This document shows positions 51,959 to 60,334 of a stretch of 64,000 nt of DNA, in pieces. The notes beneath the pieces were generated by a model. It ran no database searches. It was not told where the DNA came from and worked only from the letters and a program-made list of their open reading frames with translations. The DNA comes from Croceibacterium segetis (GTDB lineage: Bacteria > Pseudomonadota > Alphaproteobacteria > Sphingomonadales > Sphingomonadaceae), in assembly GCF_011320115.1 (NCBI RefSeq), contig NZ_JAANOZ010000007.1, positions 62,001 through 126,000 of the forward strand, written 5' to 3'. The position numbers and the translations under genes are program-made. The first letter of the stretch is position 1. The number at the start of each line of letters is the position of its first letter.

Positions 51959-52377
51959 GTCACAGTGGGCGATGCAACTGCGGCGCGGTCAGCGCGACGA
52001 TGGCCGGCGAGCCGGTCGCCGTGAGGGTGTGCTGGTGCCGCCAATGCCAGAAAGCCGCCGCCGGTGGGCCGACGCACAATGCGATGTTCAGGACCGAGGA
52101 CGTTTCGCTCTCCGGCGAGTTGAGTTCGTGGAGCTACCGCGCGCCGAGCGGCAACACGCTGACGATGCATAATTGTCCAACGTGCTCGACGCCGGTTTTT
52201 GCGCAAAGCTCCGCGCGGCCGCAGTTCACGACCTTCCGCCTCGGCTTCCTCGACGAAGGGCACGGCCTCGCACCGAGCGTGGCGATCTGGACCGAAGAAA
52301 TGCCCGCCTGGGCCAGGCTCGATCCGGCGATGGAAAGCTGGCCCCAGCAGCCTCCGCCACCGCCCCAAGCGAACTGA
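51955..52377 (+). CDS. GFA / CENP-V family zinc protein
   Basis: The protein is 140 aa. The zinc Cys pattern of this fold is C7-N-C9, C26-W-C28-R-Q-C31 and C74-P-T-C77. The family contains Gfa, once thought to accelerate glutathione-formaldehyde adduct formation, and members with other roles. The C-terminus is Pro/Gln-rich. The regulator gene upstream is HxlR-type, and together they may form an aldehyde-responsive pair, as seen in other HxlR-linked detoxification operons (inference). Confidence 0.88.
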   Translation: MSHSGRCNCGAVSATMAGEPVAVRVCWCRQCQKAAAGGPTHNAMFRTEDVSLSGELSSWSYRAPSGNTLTMHNCPTCSTPVFAQSSARPQFTTFRLGFLDEGHGLAPSVAIWTEEMPAWARLDPAMESWPQQPPPPPQAN

Positions 52378-52379
52378 GC

Positions 52380-52622
52380 TCAGTCCTTCTTCGCGGGATC
52401 TTTCTCTTCCGCGTCGACCGTCACCTTGCTCGGTGGAGCGATCTCGGGATGCTTCGAAGCCAGTTTGCGTTCGCGATCCTCGTCTTCGTCCTTCATGCCC
52501 TTGCGGAACTCGCGCATGCCCTTGCCGAAGTCGCCCATGGTCTCGGCAATCTTGCCGCGGCCAAACAGCACCAGCACGACCAGTGCGACGATGATCCAGT
52601 GAAACGCCGAAAACGAACCCAT
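52380..52622 (-). CDS. tatA: Twin-arginine translocase subunit TatA (isolated gene)
   Basis: The protein is 80 aa: one N-terminal TM helix ([15 protein letters not shown]), an amphipathic helix after the FGRGK hinge ([20 protein letters not shown]), and a charged tail. TatA oligomers form the pore for folded proteins. The usual tatB and tatC are not next to it here. It ends two bases from the GFA-type gene on the other strand. Confidence 0.93.
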   Translation of the reverse strand: MGSFSAFHWIIVALVVLVLFGRGKIAETMGDFGKGMREFRKGMKDEDEDRERKLASKHPEIAPPSKVTVDAEEKDPAKKD

Positions 52623-52678
52623 GACAAAGAGACTCCTAGCGAGGTCCGCGCCATAGCAGGCCTCGCCTGAATGGGAAA

Positions 52679-54187
52679 CTAAGCCCGCGGCGGCTGTCGG
52701 CGATAGCTGAGCGCCTCGGCGACGTGAATCCGCCCGACTTGTTCGGCGCCGGCGAGGTCGGCGATCGTGCGGGCGACGCGGAGCATGCGGGTGTAGCCGC
52801 GCGCCGAGAGGCGCATCGCTTCGGCCGCCTGCATCAGCAGCTTGCGCCCCGATTCGTCGGGGGTGGCGAATTTCTCGAGTGCATCGCCGTCGAGCTCGGC
52901 GTTGGTGCGCGCGCCGGCCTCGGCCGAGCGCGCGGTCTGGATCGCGCGAGCGGCGGCGACGCGAGCGGCGACTTCGGCGCTGCCCTCGGCAGGCGGCGGC
53001 AGCGCGAGGTCGCTCGCGCTGACCGGATCAACCTCCACGTGCAGGTCGATGCGATCGAGCAGCGGGCCGGAGACCTTGCTCTGGTAGTCGGCGGCACAAC
53101 GCGGCGCGCGGCTGCAGGCGAGCGCGGCGTCGCCGAGATGGCCGCAGCGGCACGGGTTCATCGCGGCGACCAGCTGCACGCGCGCCGGGTAGGTGACGTG
53201 GGCGTTGGCGCGGGCGACGCTGACTTCGCCGGTCTCGAGCGGCTGGCGAAGCGAATCGAGCACCGCACGCTGGAATTCGGGCAGCTCGTCGAGGAACAGC
53301 ACGCCGAGATGCGCCAGGCTGACCTCGCCCGGCTTGACCCGCAACCCACCGCCGGTGAGCGCGGCGATCGAAGCCGAATGGTGCGGGTCGCGGTAGGGCC
53401 GCCGGCGGCTGATCCGCCCGCCCTCGAGCATTCCGGCGACCGACTGCACCATCGAGGCTTCGAGCGCCTCGGCGGGTGTCATGAAGGGCAGGATGCCGGG
53501 CAGGCAGCTCGCCATGAGCGACTTGCCCGCGCCGGGCGGGCCGATCATCAAGAGGTTGTGTCCGCCCGAAGCGGCGATCTCGAGCGCGCGCTTGGCGGTT
53601 TCCTGGCCCTTGACCATCTTGAGGTCCGGTCCGGGTTCTGGCGGGTCGGCTTCGCCTTGGCGGGGCTCCGGCAGGGTCTGCACGCCCTTGAGGTGATTGA
53701 GAAGGCTGACGAGGTTGGGCGCAGCACAGATGGGAATGCCGCTCGCCCAGCGCGCCTCGGCGCCTTGCGCGGCGGGACAGATAAGCCCTTTGCCGGCGGC
53801 GCTGGCATGCAGCGCGGCGAGCAGCACGCCGGGCGAGGGGACCACGCGCCCGTCGAGCGCCAGCTCGCCCACCGCGATCCAGTCGGTCAGCTGTTCGGCG
53901 TCGGTCACGCCCATGGCGGCGAGCAGGGCGAGCGCGATCGGCAAGTCGTAGTGGCTGCCTTCCTTGGGCAGATCGGCTGGCGAGAGGTTGATGGTGATCC
54001 GCTTGGGCGGCAGCGCCAGGCCCATCGCGGCGAGCGCGGCGTGGACCCGCTCACGGCTTTCGCCGACCGCCTTGTCGGGCAGACCGACGAGATTGAACTT
54101 CGGCAAACCCGGGGCGATCTGGCATTGCACCTCGACGGCGCGCGCCTCCAGCCCGAGATAGGCGACCGTCGATACCAGTGCGACCAC
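52679..54187 (-). CDS. comM: YifB/ComM Mg-chelatase-like AAA ATPase
   Basis: The protein is 502 aa with the ComM order: an N-terminal lon-protease-like S5 domain ([20 protein letters not shown], then [15 protein letters not shown]), the AAA core with Walker [13 protein letters not shown] and Walker B FLDELPEF, and a Cys-rich element [13 protein letters not shown] with two more Cys downstream. ComM is a hexameric helicase that promotes branch migration in natural transformation. I chose the GTG at 54187 because AGGGGA lies 5 nt upstream and the family N-terminus ([11 protein letters not shown]) follows; an upstream frame is not conserved. Confidence 0.95.
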   Translation of the reverse strand: MVALVSTVAYLGLEARAVEVQCQIAPGLPKFNLVGLPDKAVGESRERVHAALAAMGLALPPKRITINLSPADLPKEGSHYDLPIALALLAAMGVTDAEQLTDWIAVGELALDGRVVPSPGVLLAALHASAAGKGLICPAAQGAEARWASGIPICAAPNLVSLLNHLKGVQTLPEPRQGEADPPEPGPDLKMVKGQETAKRALEIAASGGHNLLMIGPPGAGKSLMASCLPGILPFMTPAEALEASMVQSVAGMLEGGRISRRRPYRDPHHSASIAALTGGGLRVKPGEVSLAHLGVLFLDELPEFQRAVLDSLRQPLETGEVSVARANAHVTYPARVQLVAAMNPCRCGHLGDAALACSRAPRCAADYQSKVSGPLLDRIDLHVEVDPVSASDLALPPPAEGSAEVAARVAAARAIQTARSAEAGARTNAELDGDALEKFATPDESGRKLLMQAAEAMRLSARGYTRMLRVARTIADLAGAEQVGRIHVAEALSYRRQPPRA

Positions 54188-54384
54188 GTGATTCCCCTGA
54201 CGTGAGGAGGTGATAGCGTCGCGCAAGCCATTGTCGAGACTGGACAAGTCCGTTATCGGGAACTTTCCGATCCGCAATGGTAAATCCGGCGGCAACCGGG
54301 TTCCTTCACTCGGCGTCATCCCTCGTCGCGCAGCTTTGGCGCAGCGCCGCCGGTTGTGCCCGAACACCACAATCGTGCGACGAG

Positions 54385-54431
54385 CCTCGCCGCGAGCGTA
54401 CCGATCGGGGGCTCGGTACGCTCGGGCGAGG
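54385..54431. repeat. 47-nt hairpin, 19-bp stem with one bulged base
   Basis: CCTCGCC-G-CGAGCGTACCGA (54385-54404) pairs with TCGGTACGCTCG-GGCGAGG (54413-54431), the G at 54392 being unpaired, with an 8-nt loop TCGGGGGC. No T-run follows on either strand, so it does not look like an intrinsic terminator. It may be a palindromic repeat unit or an RNA structure upstream of rpmH. Confidence 0.65.
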
Positions 54432-54491
54432 TGAAGCTCGCTCCGTCTTGACTTGGCGAGCACGCTCAACTAACCGCGCGCTCTATCGGGA

Positions 54492-54519
54492 GGCCGCCTT
54501 TACCGGCGGCCGTTTTTAT
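54492..54519 (+). promoter_or_regulatory. Terminator-like hairpin in the rpmH leader
   Basis: GGCCGCC-TTTACC-GGCGGCC is a 7-bp all-GC stem (54492-54498 and 54505-54511) directly followed by GTTTTTATT. It ends about 20 nt before the rpmH ATG and a GAGGA ribosome site. No upstream plus-strand gene needs a terminator here, so an attenuator or RNA-stability element controlling L34 is the better explanation. Confidence 0.55.
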
Positions 54520-54539
54520 TGATTTTCGAGGACTTCGCC

Positions 54540-54674
54540 ATGAAGCGCACTTTCCAGCCGTCGAACCTTGTTCGCGCCCGCCGTCACGGCTTCCGCGCCC
54601 GCAAGGCGACCGTCGGCGGCCGCAAGGTCCTGCGCGCCCGTCGCGCCCGCGGCCGCAAGAAGCTCAGCGCCTGA
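54540..54674 (+). CDS. rpmH: 50S ribosomal protein L34
   Basis: The protein is 44 aa with the standard L34 sequence pattern: [20 protein letters not shown], then [20 protein letters not shown] and a final KLSA. It binds 23S rRNA. It heads the conserved operon rpmH-rnpA-yidD-yidC-engB. The AT-rich leader hairpin is described separately. A 74 bp spacer separates it from rnpA. Confidence 0.98.
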   Translation: MKRTFQPSNLVRARRHGFRARKATVGGRKVLRARRARGRKKLSA

Positions 54675-54748
54675 TTTAAACGCTTGGTAGAGAGCTGACT
54701 CGCGACCCGCTGGTCGCGCATCGAATCAGTGCCTACATCGGCGTCGCA

Positions 54749-55114
54749 ATGGGCGACCCCATCTCCGTTCTGCGCAAGCGCGCCGAATTCGTCGCGGCCA
54801 ACAAGGGCTTGCGCAACGCGCGCGTGGGCTTCGTCCTGCTGACCCTGCCGAATGCCGGCGCAGGCAAGCGCTTCGGCGTCACCGTCACCAAGAAGATCGG
54901 CAACGCTGTCGTCCGCAACCGGATGAAGCGCCGCTTCCGCGAGCTGCTACGTGCCGCGCTGCCGGACGAGGGCCTGCCCGATACCGATCATGTGCTGATC
55001 GGCCGCGAGGGCGGGGTCGAGCGCGACTTCGCCACGATGCAGGGGGAGCTTTCCGCCGCCCTGGCTCGGGCCCGCGAAGGCAAAGGCGATCCGGCGAGGC
55101 GGCGACGGCGATGA
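54749..55114 (+). CDS. rnpA: Ribonuclease P protein component
   Basis: The protein is 121 aa. The RNR motif and helix are visible in IGNAVVRNRMKRRFRELLR, together with the N-terminal LRKRAEFVAANKG strand and FGVTVTKKIG. It binds RNase P RNA and assists 5' maturation of tRNA. The C-terminal 15 residues are Arg-rich and may bind RNA. The ATG is the only good start. It overlaps yidD by 4 bp (ATGA). Confidence 0.96.
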   Translation: MGDPISVLRKRAEFVAANKGLRNARVGFVLLTLPNAGAGKRFGVTVTKKIGNAVVRNRMKRRFRELLRAALPDEGLPDTDHVLIGREGGVERDFATMQGELSAALARAREGKGDPARRRRR

Positions 55115-55320
55115 AAGAGCTCCTGATCCTTCTCGCCAAGGGATGGCAGCTCGGCCCGTCGCGCGTGCTGCCGCCTTCGTGCCGCTACCAGCCTTCGTGC
55201 AGCGAATACGCCATCGAAGCACTGGGAAAACATGGCGCGATCAAGGGTGGATGGATGACGGCGAAGCGGCTAATGCGCTGCCACCCCTGGGGGGGACATG
55301 GCTATGACCCGGTGCCCTGA
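55111..55320 (+). CDS. yidD: Membrane protein insertion efficiency factor YidD
   Basis: The protein is 69 aa. The signature PPSCRYQPSCSEYAIEAL with two Cys is unmistakable, and HPWGGHGYDPVP ends it. YidD helps insertion by YidC at the inner membrane. It overlaps rnpA and is followed by yidC after 31 bp, in the classic order. Confidence 0.96.
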   Translation: MKELLILLAKGWQLGPSRVLPPSCRYQPSCSEYAIEALGKHGAIKGGWMTAKRLMRCHPWGGHGYDPVP

Positions 55321-55351
55321 ATGCGCCGTTCGATTGAATTAGGGACCATCG

Positions 55352-57145
55352 GTGGACAATAATCGCAACCTCATCATTGCCGTGTTGCTGAGCATCGCGC
55401 TGTTCTTCGGTTGGGAGTTCGCGATGAGCCGGCTCTATCCGGAATCGAAACATCCCGCCGCGCCGGTCACCGAACAGACAACTCCCGGCGCTTCCGTGGA
55501 CCAGGTACAGGGCACCGCGCCGCCGCCGAAGGTCACCCGCACGCGCGAAGGCGGGCTGCAGGACGCCAAGGACCTCGCGCTCGAGCAGAAAGACCTCGCC
55601 GCCGATCTCGCCGCGCCGGGCCGCGTCAAGATCGATGCGCCCGAACTGCTCGGCACGATCAACCCGGTCGGCGCGCGGATCGACGACGTCGAGCTCAAGA
55701 GCCATCGCGAAACCGTTGCCAAGAACTCGGGCCCGGTGCGGCTGTTCTCCCCCGCCGGCACGCCGGCGCAACAGTTCGCCCAGTTCGGCTGGGTCGGACA
55801 GGGCGTCAAGGTGCCCGACGCCAACACCCAATGGCAGGCGAGCGGCGGGCCGCTGGCTCCCGGCAAGCCGGTCACGCTGAGGTGGGACAACGGCGCGGGC
55901 CAGCGGTTCACGATCCGCTTCTCGATCGACGAGCGCTACATGATCACCGCCGAGCAGACGGTGGCCAACACCTCGCCCACGCCTGCGCTGGCGCAGCCTT
56001 ATGCCTTCATCAACCGCACCAGCCGCACCGCCAGCCAGGACACCTGGACGGTCCATTCGGGGCCGATCGGCGCCTTTGACGCCGCCGTCGATTTTTCGAA
56101 CAACTACGACGATGTCGCCAAGGCCGGCGAGGTCAGCCCGGCGGGCGCGCCGAACTGGGTCGGCTTCACGGACATCTATTGGCTCTCGGCGCTGGTCCCG
56201 CAGGATAAGGCTGGCGCGAAGGCCGATTTCCGCGCGGTCGATTCCGAGCATTATCGTGCCGACCTGATCTACGACCCGGTCAGCGTGCCCACGGGCAAGG
56301 CGCTGACCCGCACCACGCGGCTGTTCGCCGGGGCCAAGGAAAGCGACGTTCTCGATTCGTACGAGGACGCCGGGGTCGCGAAGTTCGGTCTGGCGATCGA
56401 CTGGGGCTGGTTCCGCTGGTTCGAGGTGCCGATCTTCTGGCTCCTCAAGCATCTCTATACACTGGTCGGCAACTTCGGCGTGGCGATCATCCTGCTGACT
56501 TTCATCATCCGCGGGCTGATGTTTCCGGTAGCCCAGAAGCAGTTCGCCAGCATGGCGCAGATGCGCGCGGTGCAGCCAAAGATGAAGGCGCTGCAGGAAC
56601 GCTACAAGGACGACAAGCAGCAGCTCCAGCAGGAGATGGCCAAGCTCTACAAGGAAGAGAAGATCAACCCGCTCGCCGGCTGCCTGCCGATCTTCCTGCA
56701 GATCCCGGTGTTCTTCGCGCTCTACAAGACGCTGCTGCTCTCGGTCGACATGCGCCACAAGCCGTTCGTGCTGTGGATCAAGGACCTTTCGGCGCCCGAT
56801 CCATTGCACATCCTCAACTTGTTCGGCCTGCTCGACTTCAACCCGCCGGGCTTCCTCGGCATCGGCGTGCTGGCGGTGATCCTCGGCATCACCATGTGGC
56901 TCACTTTCCGCCTCAACCCGGCGCAGATGGATCCGGTGCAGCAGCAGATCTTCTCGCTGATGCCGTGGGTGATGATGTTCGTCATGGCGCCGTTCGCGGC
57001 GGGCCTGCTGCTCTACTGGATCACCTCGAACCTGCTGTCGGTGGCGCAGCAGCAGTACCTCTATTCGAAGCACCCGCAGCTGAGGGCGCAAGCGAACAAG
57101 GACAAGACCGACCAGGCACGCGCCGCCGCGCGCGACAAGAAGTGA
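55352..57145 (+). CDS. yidC: Membrane protein insertase YidC
   Basis: The protein is 597 aa, the long Gram-negative type. An N-terminal TM helix (NLIIAVLLSIALFFGWEFAM) is followed by a large periplasmic domain to about residue 340. The insertase core follows: YTLVGNFGVAIILLTFIIRG, MAKLYKEEKINPLAGCLPIF and PVFFALYKTLLLSVDMRHKP, with C-terminal helices around ITMWLTF and LLYWITSNLLSVAQQ. It inserts membrane proteins alone or with Sec. The GTG start at 55352 is the only start before the TM helix. It overlaps engB by 4 bp (GTGA). Confidence 0.98.
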   Translation: MDNNRNLIIAVLLSIALFFGWEFAMSRLYPESKHPAAPVTEQTTPGASVDQVQGTAPPPKVTRTREGGLQDAKDLALEQKDLAADLAAPGRVKIDAPELLGTINPVGARIDDVELKSHRETVAKNSGPVRLFSPAGTPAQQFAQFGWVGQGVKVPDANTQWQASGGPLAPGKPVTLRWDNGAGQRFTIRFSIDERYMITAEQTVANTSPTPALAQPYAFINRTSRTASQDTWTVHSGPIGAFDAAVDFSNNYDDVAKAGEVSPAGAPNWVGFTDIYWLSALVPQDKAGAKADFRAVDSEHYRADLIYDPVSVPTGKALTRTTRLFAGAKESDVLDSYEDAGVAKFGLAIDWGWFRWFEVPIFWLLKHLYTLVGNFGVAIILLTFIIRGLMFPVAQKQFASMAQMRAVQPKMKALQERYKDDKQQLQQEMAKLYKEEKINPLAGCLPIFLQIPVFFALYKTLLLSVDMRHKPFVLWIKDLSAPDPLHILNLFGLLDFNPPGFLGIGVLAVILGITMWLTFRLNPAQMDPVQQQIFSLMPWVMMFVMAPFAAGLLLYWITSNLLSVAQQQYLYSKHPQLRAQANKDKTDQARAAARDKK

Positions 57146-57780
57146 GCGACGCGGACGCGCTGGCGAAGGAAGCGGCGCGGCTGTTCTCCGGCCGCGTGGA
57201 GTTCCTCCTCTCGGCCCCGAAGCTCGATTTCCTGCCCGAGCCGAACGCGCCGGAGATCGCCTTCTGCGGCCGGTCGAACGTCGGCAAGAGCTCGCTGCTC
57301 AACGCGCTCACCGGCCGCAAGGCGATCGCGCGGACCTCGGTGACACCGGGGCGGACGCAGGAGCTCAACTTCTTCGAGGTCGGCGAGCCGACGCAGTTCC
57401 GGCTGGTCGACATGCCCGGATACGGTTTCGCCAAGGCGCCGATCAAGGTCGTCGACCGGTGGAAGCAGCTGGTACGCACCTACCTGCGGGGGCGTGCCGT
57501 GCTAAAGCGAACGCTTGTCCTCATCGACGCCCGCCACGGGGCGAAGGAGGTCGATCTCGAAATGATGAAGATGCTCGACGAGGCCGCGGTCGGCTATCGC
57601 CTGGTCTTGACCAAGGCCGACAAGATCAAGGCGAGCGAGCTGGCCGCCGTCCTTACCGCCACGGAGACCGAGGCGCGCAAGCATGCTGCGGCGTTCCCCA
57701 TCGTGCATGTCACCAGCGCCGAAAAAGGCATGGGAATCGCCGAGCTGCGCGCCGCCGTGCTGGCGGACGTGCGGACCTAG
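57142..57780 (+). CDS. engB: Ribosome biogenesis GTPase EngB (YihA/YsxC)
   Basis: The protein is 212 aa. Walker A is FCGRSNVGKSSLLNALTG, G2 TSVTPGRTQELNFF, G3 RLVDMPGYGFAKAP, and G4 LTKADKIK. EngB takes part in late 50S assembly. The GTG at 57142 overlaps the yidC stop (GTGA), which decides the start. Its own stop shares a CTAG with the convergent secreted-protein gene. Confidence 0.96.
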   Translation: MSDADALAKEAARLFSGRVEFLLSAPKLDFLPEPNAPEIAFCGRSNVGKSSLLNALTGRKAIARTSVTPGRTQELNFFEVGEPTQFRLVDMPGYGFAKAPIKVVDRWKQLVRTYLRGRAVLKRTLVLIDARHGAKEVDLEMMKMLDEAAVGYRLVLTKADKIKASELAAVLTATETEARKHAAAFPIVHVTSAEKGMGIAELRAAVLADVRT

Positions 57781-58541
57781 TTCCCCGCCTTCACCCCCTG
57801 ATACTCGGTCGCCAGGGTGGGATCGCATTCGTAGGGGTTGATGTAATTGCCCGGCTGCTTGTCCCAGACGATGTAGCGCGCACCGTTGTTGGCGATCATT
57901 TCGGGATCGGAGAACCACTGCGAGGCTTCGAGGCGCTTGCCGTCCGGGCTGAGGCGATAGCGTTCGACAAGATGGACGTTGTTCGAGTGATCGAGGCCGT
58001 TGTTGGTGAGGGTCGACGCCTCGAGATGATCGGTATCGATCACGAGGGTATCGCCTTCCCAGTGCCCAATTGAGTCGCCTACTTTGTTATGCGGCGCCTC
58101 GGCTGGGAGATGGGGCCGACCGTCGGTGTGGATCAGCCGCACCTGATCGAAATACTCGTAGCGGAAGACGATGAGACCGGGTGCCTGCTCGATCTCCATC
58201 GAAAACGGGCCCTGCTCGGCATAGATGACCGATTGCGGCATGCAGACGCGCGCGAGGGTCATCTCGTCTTCGGGCTTCCAGGCATCCGCCCTTGCCTTGG
58301 CTTTGGGCGTCGGAATCAGCCCGCCGTACTCGCCCTGCGGGTATTCGGCGACGCCGGTGTCGTCCAATATCACCGTGTTGGGCGGGAGCTTGGCCTTGAG
58401 GTCCGCCGGCATCTCGCTCTTGGTGAACGACGGGCCCCAGTAGCCGGTCAGATCGGGATGGGCGGGGTCCCCGGACTTCGCCATCACCGGCGCGCAGGCG
58501 AGGGCCGCGGCGCTTGCCGCGAGCATGAGGGCAAAGCGCAT
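57777..58541 (-). CDS. Secreted hypothetical protein (second of a two-gene unit)
   Basis: The protein is 254 aa. The ATG at 58541 starts a signal peptide (MRFALMLAASAAALACAPVM, cleavage near AKS). The mature part has the pattern DLTGYWGPSFTKSEMPADLK, LARVCMPQSVIYAEQGPFSM and GDSIGHWEGDTLVIDTDHLE. The latter, WEGDTLVIDT, is common in uncharacterised periplasmic proteins that occur next to DUF6152. It follows the DUF6152-like gene by 2 bp, so the two are cotranscribed. No enzymatic motif is recognised. Confidence 0.75.
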   Translation of the reverse strand: MRFALMLAASAAALACAPVMAKSGDPAHPDLTGYWGPSFTKSEMPADLKAKLPPNTVILDDTGVAEYPQGEYGGLIPTPKAKARADAWKPEDEMTLARVCMPQSVIYAEQGPFSMEIEQAPGLIVFRYEYFDQVRLIHTDGRPHLPAEAPHNKVGDSIGHWEGDTLVIDTDHLEASTLTNNGLDHSNNVHLVERYRLSPDGKRLEASQWFSDPEMIANNGARYIVWDKQPGNYINPYECDPTLATEYQGVKAGN

Positions 58542-58543
58542 CG

Positions 58544-58942
58544 TCAGCTCTGGTCCTTCTGGCCGAACGGCAGCGAACCAATCGGCTTGCCGTGGGCGTC
58601 CTTCAAATCGCGCAGGCGAAGGTAATTGCGTCCATCGCGCGATGGCCAGCCGTCGATGGTCACCGTGTCGCGGGGCTTGATCGCGTCGCGCGTCCACCCG
58701 CGGCGCACGAGCACCACCGGGGCATTGGTCTCGGCGCGCCACTTTTCGATCGAGCCGTCGGGCTTCTTGACGTCGAGCGCGACCATTCCGTGCGGGTTGG
58801 TGAAGCGAAACTCCGTCACCGTGCCGGTGATTGTGACGCTCTTGCTCGGATCAAAGAATGCCGCGAACGAATGGTGTGCCTGCGCCGCGGCCGGTAAGAG
58901 GGCCAAGCTCGCAGCGAGCGCGGCCGTTGGTTTGATAGACAT
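58544..58942 (-). CDS. DUF6152-like secreted protein
   Basis: The protein is 132 aa. The ATG at 58942 has a GGAGAG site and starts a signal peptide ending in AQA. The family signature is the mature N-terminus HHSFAAFFDPSKSVTITGTV followed by TEFRFTNPHGMVALDVKKPD. The remainder is a small beta-rich domain. HH at the mature N-terminus could bind a metal. The function is unknown. The downstream partner begins 2 bp after the stop. Confidence 0.8.
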   Translation of the reverse strand: MSIKPTAALAASLALLPAAAQAHHSFAAFFDPSKSVTITGTVTEFRFTNPHGMVALDVKKPDGSIEKWRAETNAPVVLVRRGWTRDAIKPRDTVTIDGWPSRDGRNYLRLRDLKDAHGKPIGSLPFGQKDQS

Positions 58943-59154
58943 GGTCCGAATCTCTCCGTCGCGCCGTCTGGCGCCTCGGCCCAAAGGATACATCCTATAG
59001 CGCGGAGCGGAAACATTTTTCCGCTATTCGGACCTCCATTCCAAGTGGCGGAAATACACCTCACTGCGTGTCTCGATTTCCCCATCTCCGGGGCTCGCAG
59101 CAGCGGACCTGTTCAGCCTCGACAGCAAAGGGCTGAATGCTTAGGGCGGCGCTC

Positions 59155-59820
59155 ATGAAGCTGATCATCGGCAACAAGAACTATTCGAGCTGGTCGCTGC
59201 GCGGCTGGCTGGCGGCCAAGCAGTCTGGCCTTCATTTCGAGGAACTGACCGTCCATATCGATGGCGACGACTGGCAGGCGATGAAGCGCCAGGACGGCGA
59301 ATTCCAGCCCTCGGCGGGCAAGGTGCCGGTGCTGTGGGACGGCGACGTGGTCGTGTGGGACAGCCTGGCGATCATGGAATATCTGGCGGATAAAGTGGGC
59401 CGCGACCGCTTCTGGCCGAAGGACGACGCCGCGCGCGGCATGGCCCGGGCGATGGTCGCCGAGATGCATTCGAGCTACCTCGCGCTGCGCCGGCAATGCC
59501 CGGTCAATATCCGCAAGCGCATCGGCGGGATCGAGCTCAGCGAGGAAACCCGCAGCGATATCGTGCGCATCCTCGGCCTGTGGGCCGAGGCTCGGGCGCG
59601 CTTCGGCAAGGGCGGACCCTTCCTGTTCGGCACCTTCAGCGCCGCCGACATCTTCTACGCGCCCGTGGTCAGCCGGTTCGTCACCTACGGCATCGGCGTG
59701 CCCGGTTTCGCCCAGGCCTACATGCAGGCGGTGTGGGAGCACGAGTGGCTGCAGCAGTGGGTCCACGCCGCCGAAAGCGAAGAATGGACGATCGAGCAGT
59801 TCGAGACCGAGCCCGCCTGA
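59155..59820 (+). CDS. Glutathione S-transferase
   Basis: The protein is 221 aa. The N-terminal thioredoxin-like domain has IIGNKNYSSWSLRGWLAAKQ, with Ser of the SSW group as the likely GSH-activating residue, and KVPVLWDGDVVVWDSLAIME with the conserved cis-Pro and the Asp-Ser pair. The C-terminal helical domain has GGPFLFGTFSAADIFYAPVV with the N-capping Asp. It conjugates glutathione to small electrophiles or acts as an isomerase. An upstream ATG at 59137 is in frame, but 59155 fits the fold. Confidence 0.92.
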   Translation: MKLIIGNKNYSSWSLRGWLAAKQSGLHFEELTVHIDGDDWQAMKRQDGEFQPSAGKVPVLWDGDVVVWDSLAIMEYLADKVGRDRFWPKDDAARGMARAMVAEMHSSYLALRRQCPVNIRKRIGGIELSEETRSDIVRILGLWAEARARFGKGGPFLFGTFSAADIFYAPVVSRFVTYGIGVPGFAQAYMQAVWEHEWLQQWVHAAESEEWTIEQFETEPA

Positions 59821-60282
59821 TCAGGCCTTTGGCGGATAGGGCGTACCGTCCTTGTGCAGGTAGCCGTCGCCGGCGAACTTGAGATCGATGTCGGGATATT
59901 CGCCGGTGTCGTTGGCGCTGTCGCCAGCACTGATCGCGATCATCACGCAGTCCTCGACGCTGCGATTCTGCAGGTGATGTCCGTCTTGAACCCCCTTGGG
60001 CCACGCCGCGACATCGCCCGCGCGAAGCACCGTTTCGCCGCCGTCCTCGACCAGCACCGCTTCTCCGGAAAGGATGACGACCAGCTCGTCCTCCAGTGCG
60101 TGCCAATGGCGCTGCGACGACCAGCCGCCCGGTTTGAGCACCACATGGCTCGCGCCCATCTCGGTAAGCCCGGCGACGGGCGCGAGACGGCGGTACCAGC
60201 GCCCCGGCATCGGTTTGTCATACGGCGCTGGATAGCCGGTACGATTGCTTTGCGGGATGGCCTCGAGATCGAGCTTGGGCAT
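59821..60282 (-). CDS. Cupin-domain protein
   Basis: The protein is 153 aa. The two cupin motifs are SSQRHWHALEDELVVILSGE (His, His, Glu) and HHLQNRSVEDCVMIA (His), with the metal ligands conserved. The fold is a small barrel that binds Fe, Mn or Ni. The C-terminus ends in DGYLHKDGTPYPPKA. Such single-domain cupins are sometimes isomerases or dioxygenases; no substrate can be named. It abuts the GST gene tail to tail with no gap. Confidence 0.82.
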   Translation of the reverse strand: MPKLDLEAIPQSNRTGYPAPYDKPMPGRWYRRLAPVAGLTEMGASHVVLKPGGWSSQRHWHALEDELVVILSGEAVLVEDGGETVLRAGDVAAWPKGVQDGHHLQNRSVEDCVMIAISAGDSANDTGEYPDIDLKFAGDGYLHKDGTPYPPKA

Positions 60283-60334
60283 TGCAGGTTCGCTCCGGCT
60301 GGAAAGCTGCGGTCGGCTCGTCTAACCCGCTGCC

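Larger units (their letters stand above)
54188..54539. other. 352-bp intergenic region between comM and rpmH
   Basis: Divergent promoters for comM (minus) and rpmH (plus) must lie here. The sequence holds a 47-nt hairpin with a nearly perfect 19-bp stem (54385-54431) and a 7-bp GC hairpin with a T-run in the rpmH leader (54492-54519). The first 190 bp next to comM show no repeat or gene that I can support. Short open frames on the plus strand in this stretch lack ribosome sites. Confidence 0.6.

Noticed and set aside
54675-54748. tRNA-like stretch between rpmH and rnpA (GCTTGGTAGAGAGCTGACTCG)
   Set aside because: It resembles a D-arm only; no cloverleaf, acceptor stem or T-arm could be formed.
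55241-57091. Long open frame (616 codons) opposite yidC
   Set aside because: Shadow of YidC codon usage, no motif.
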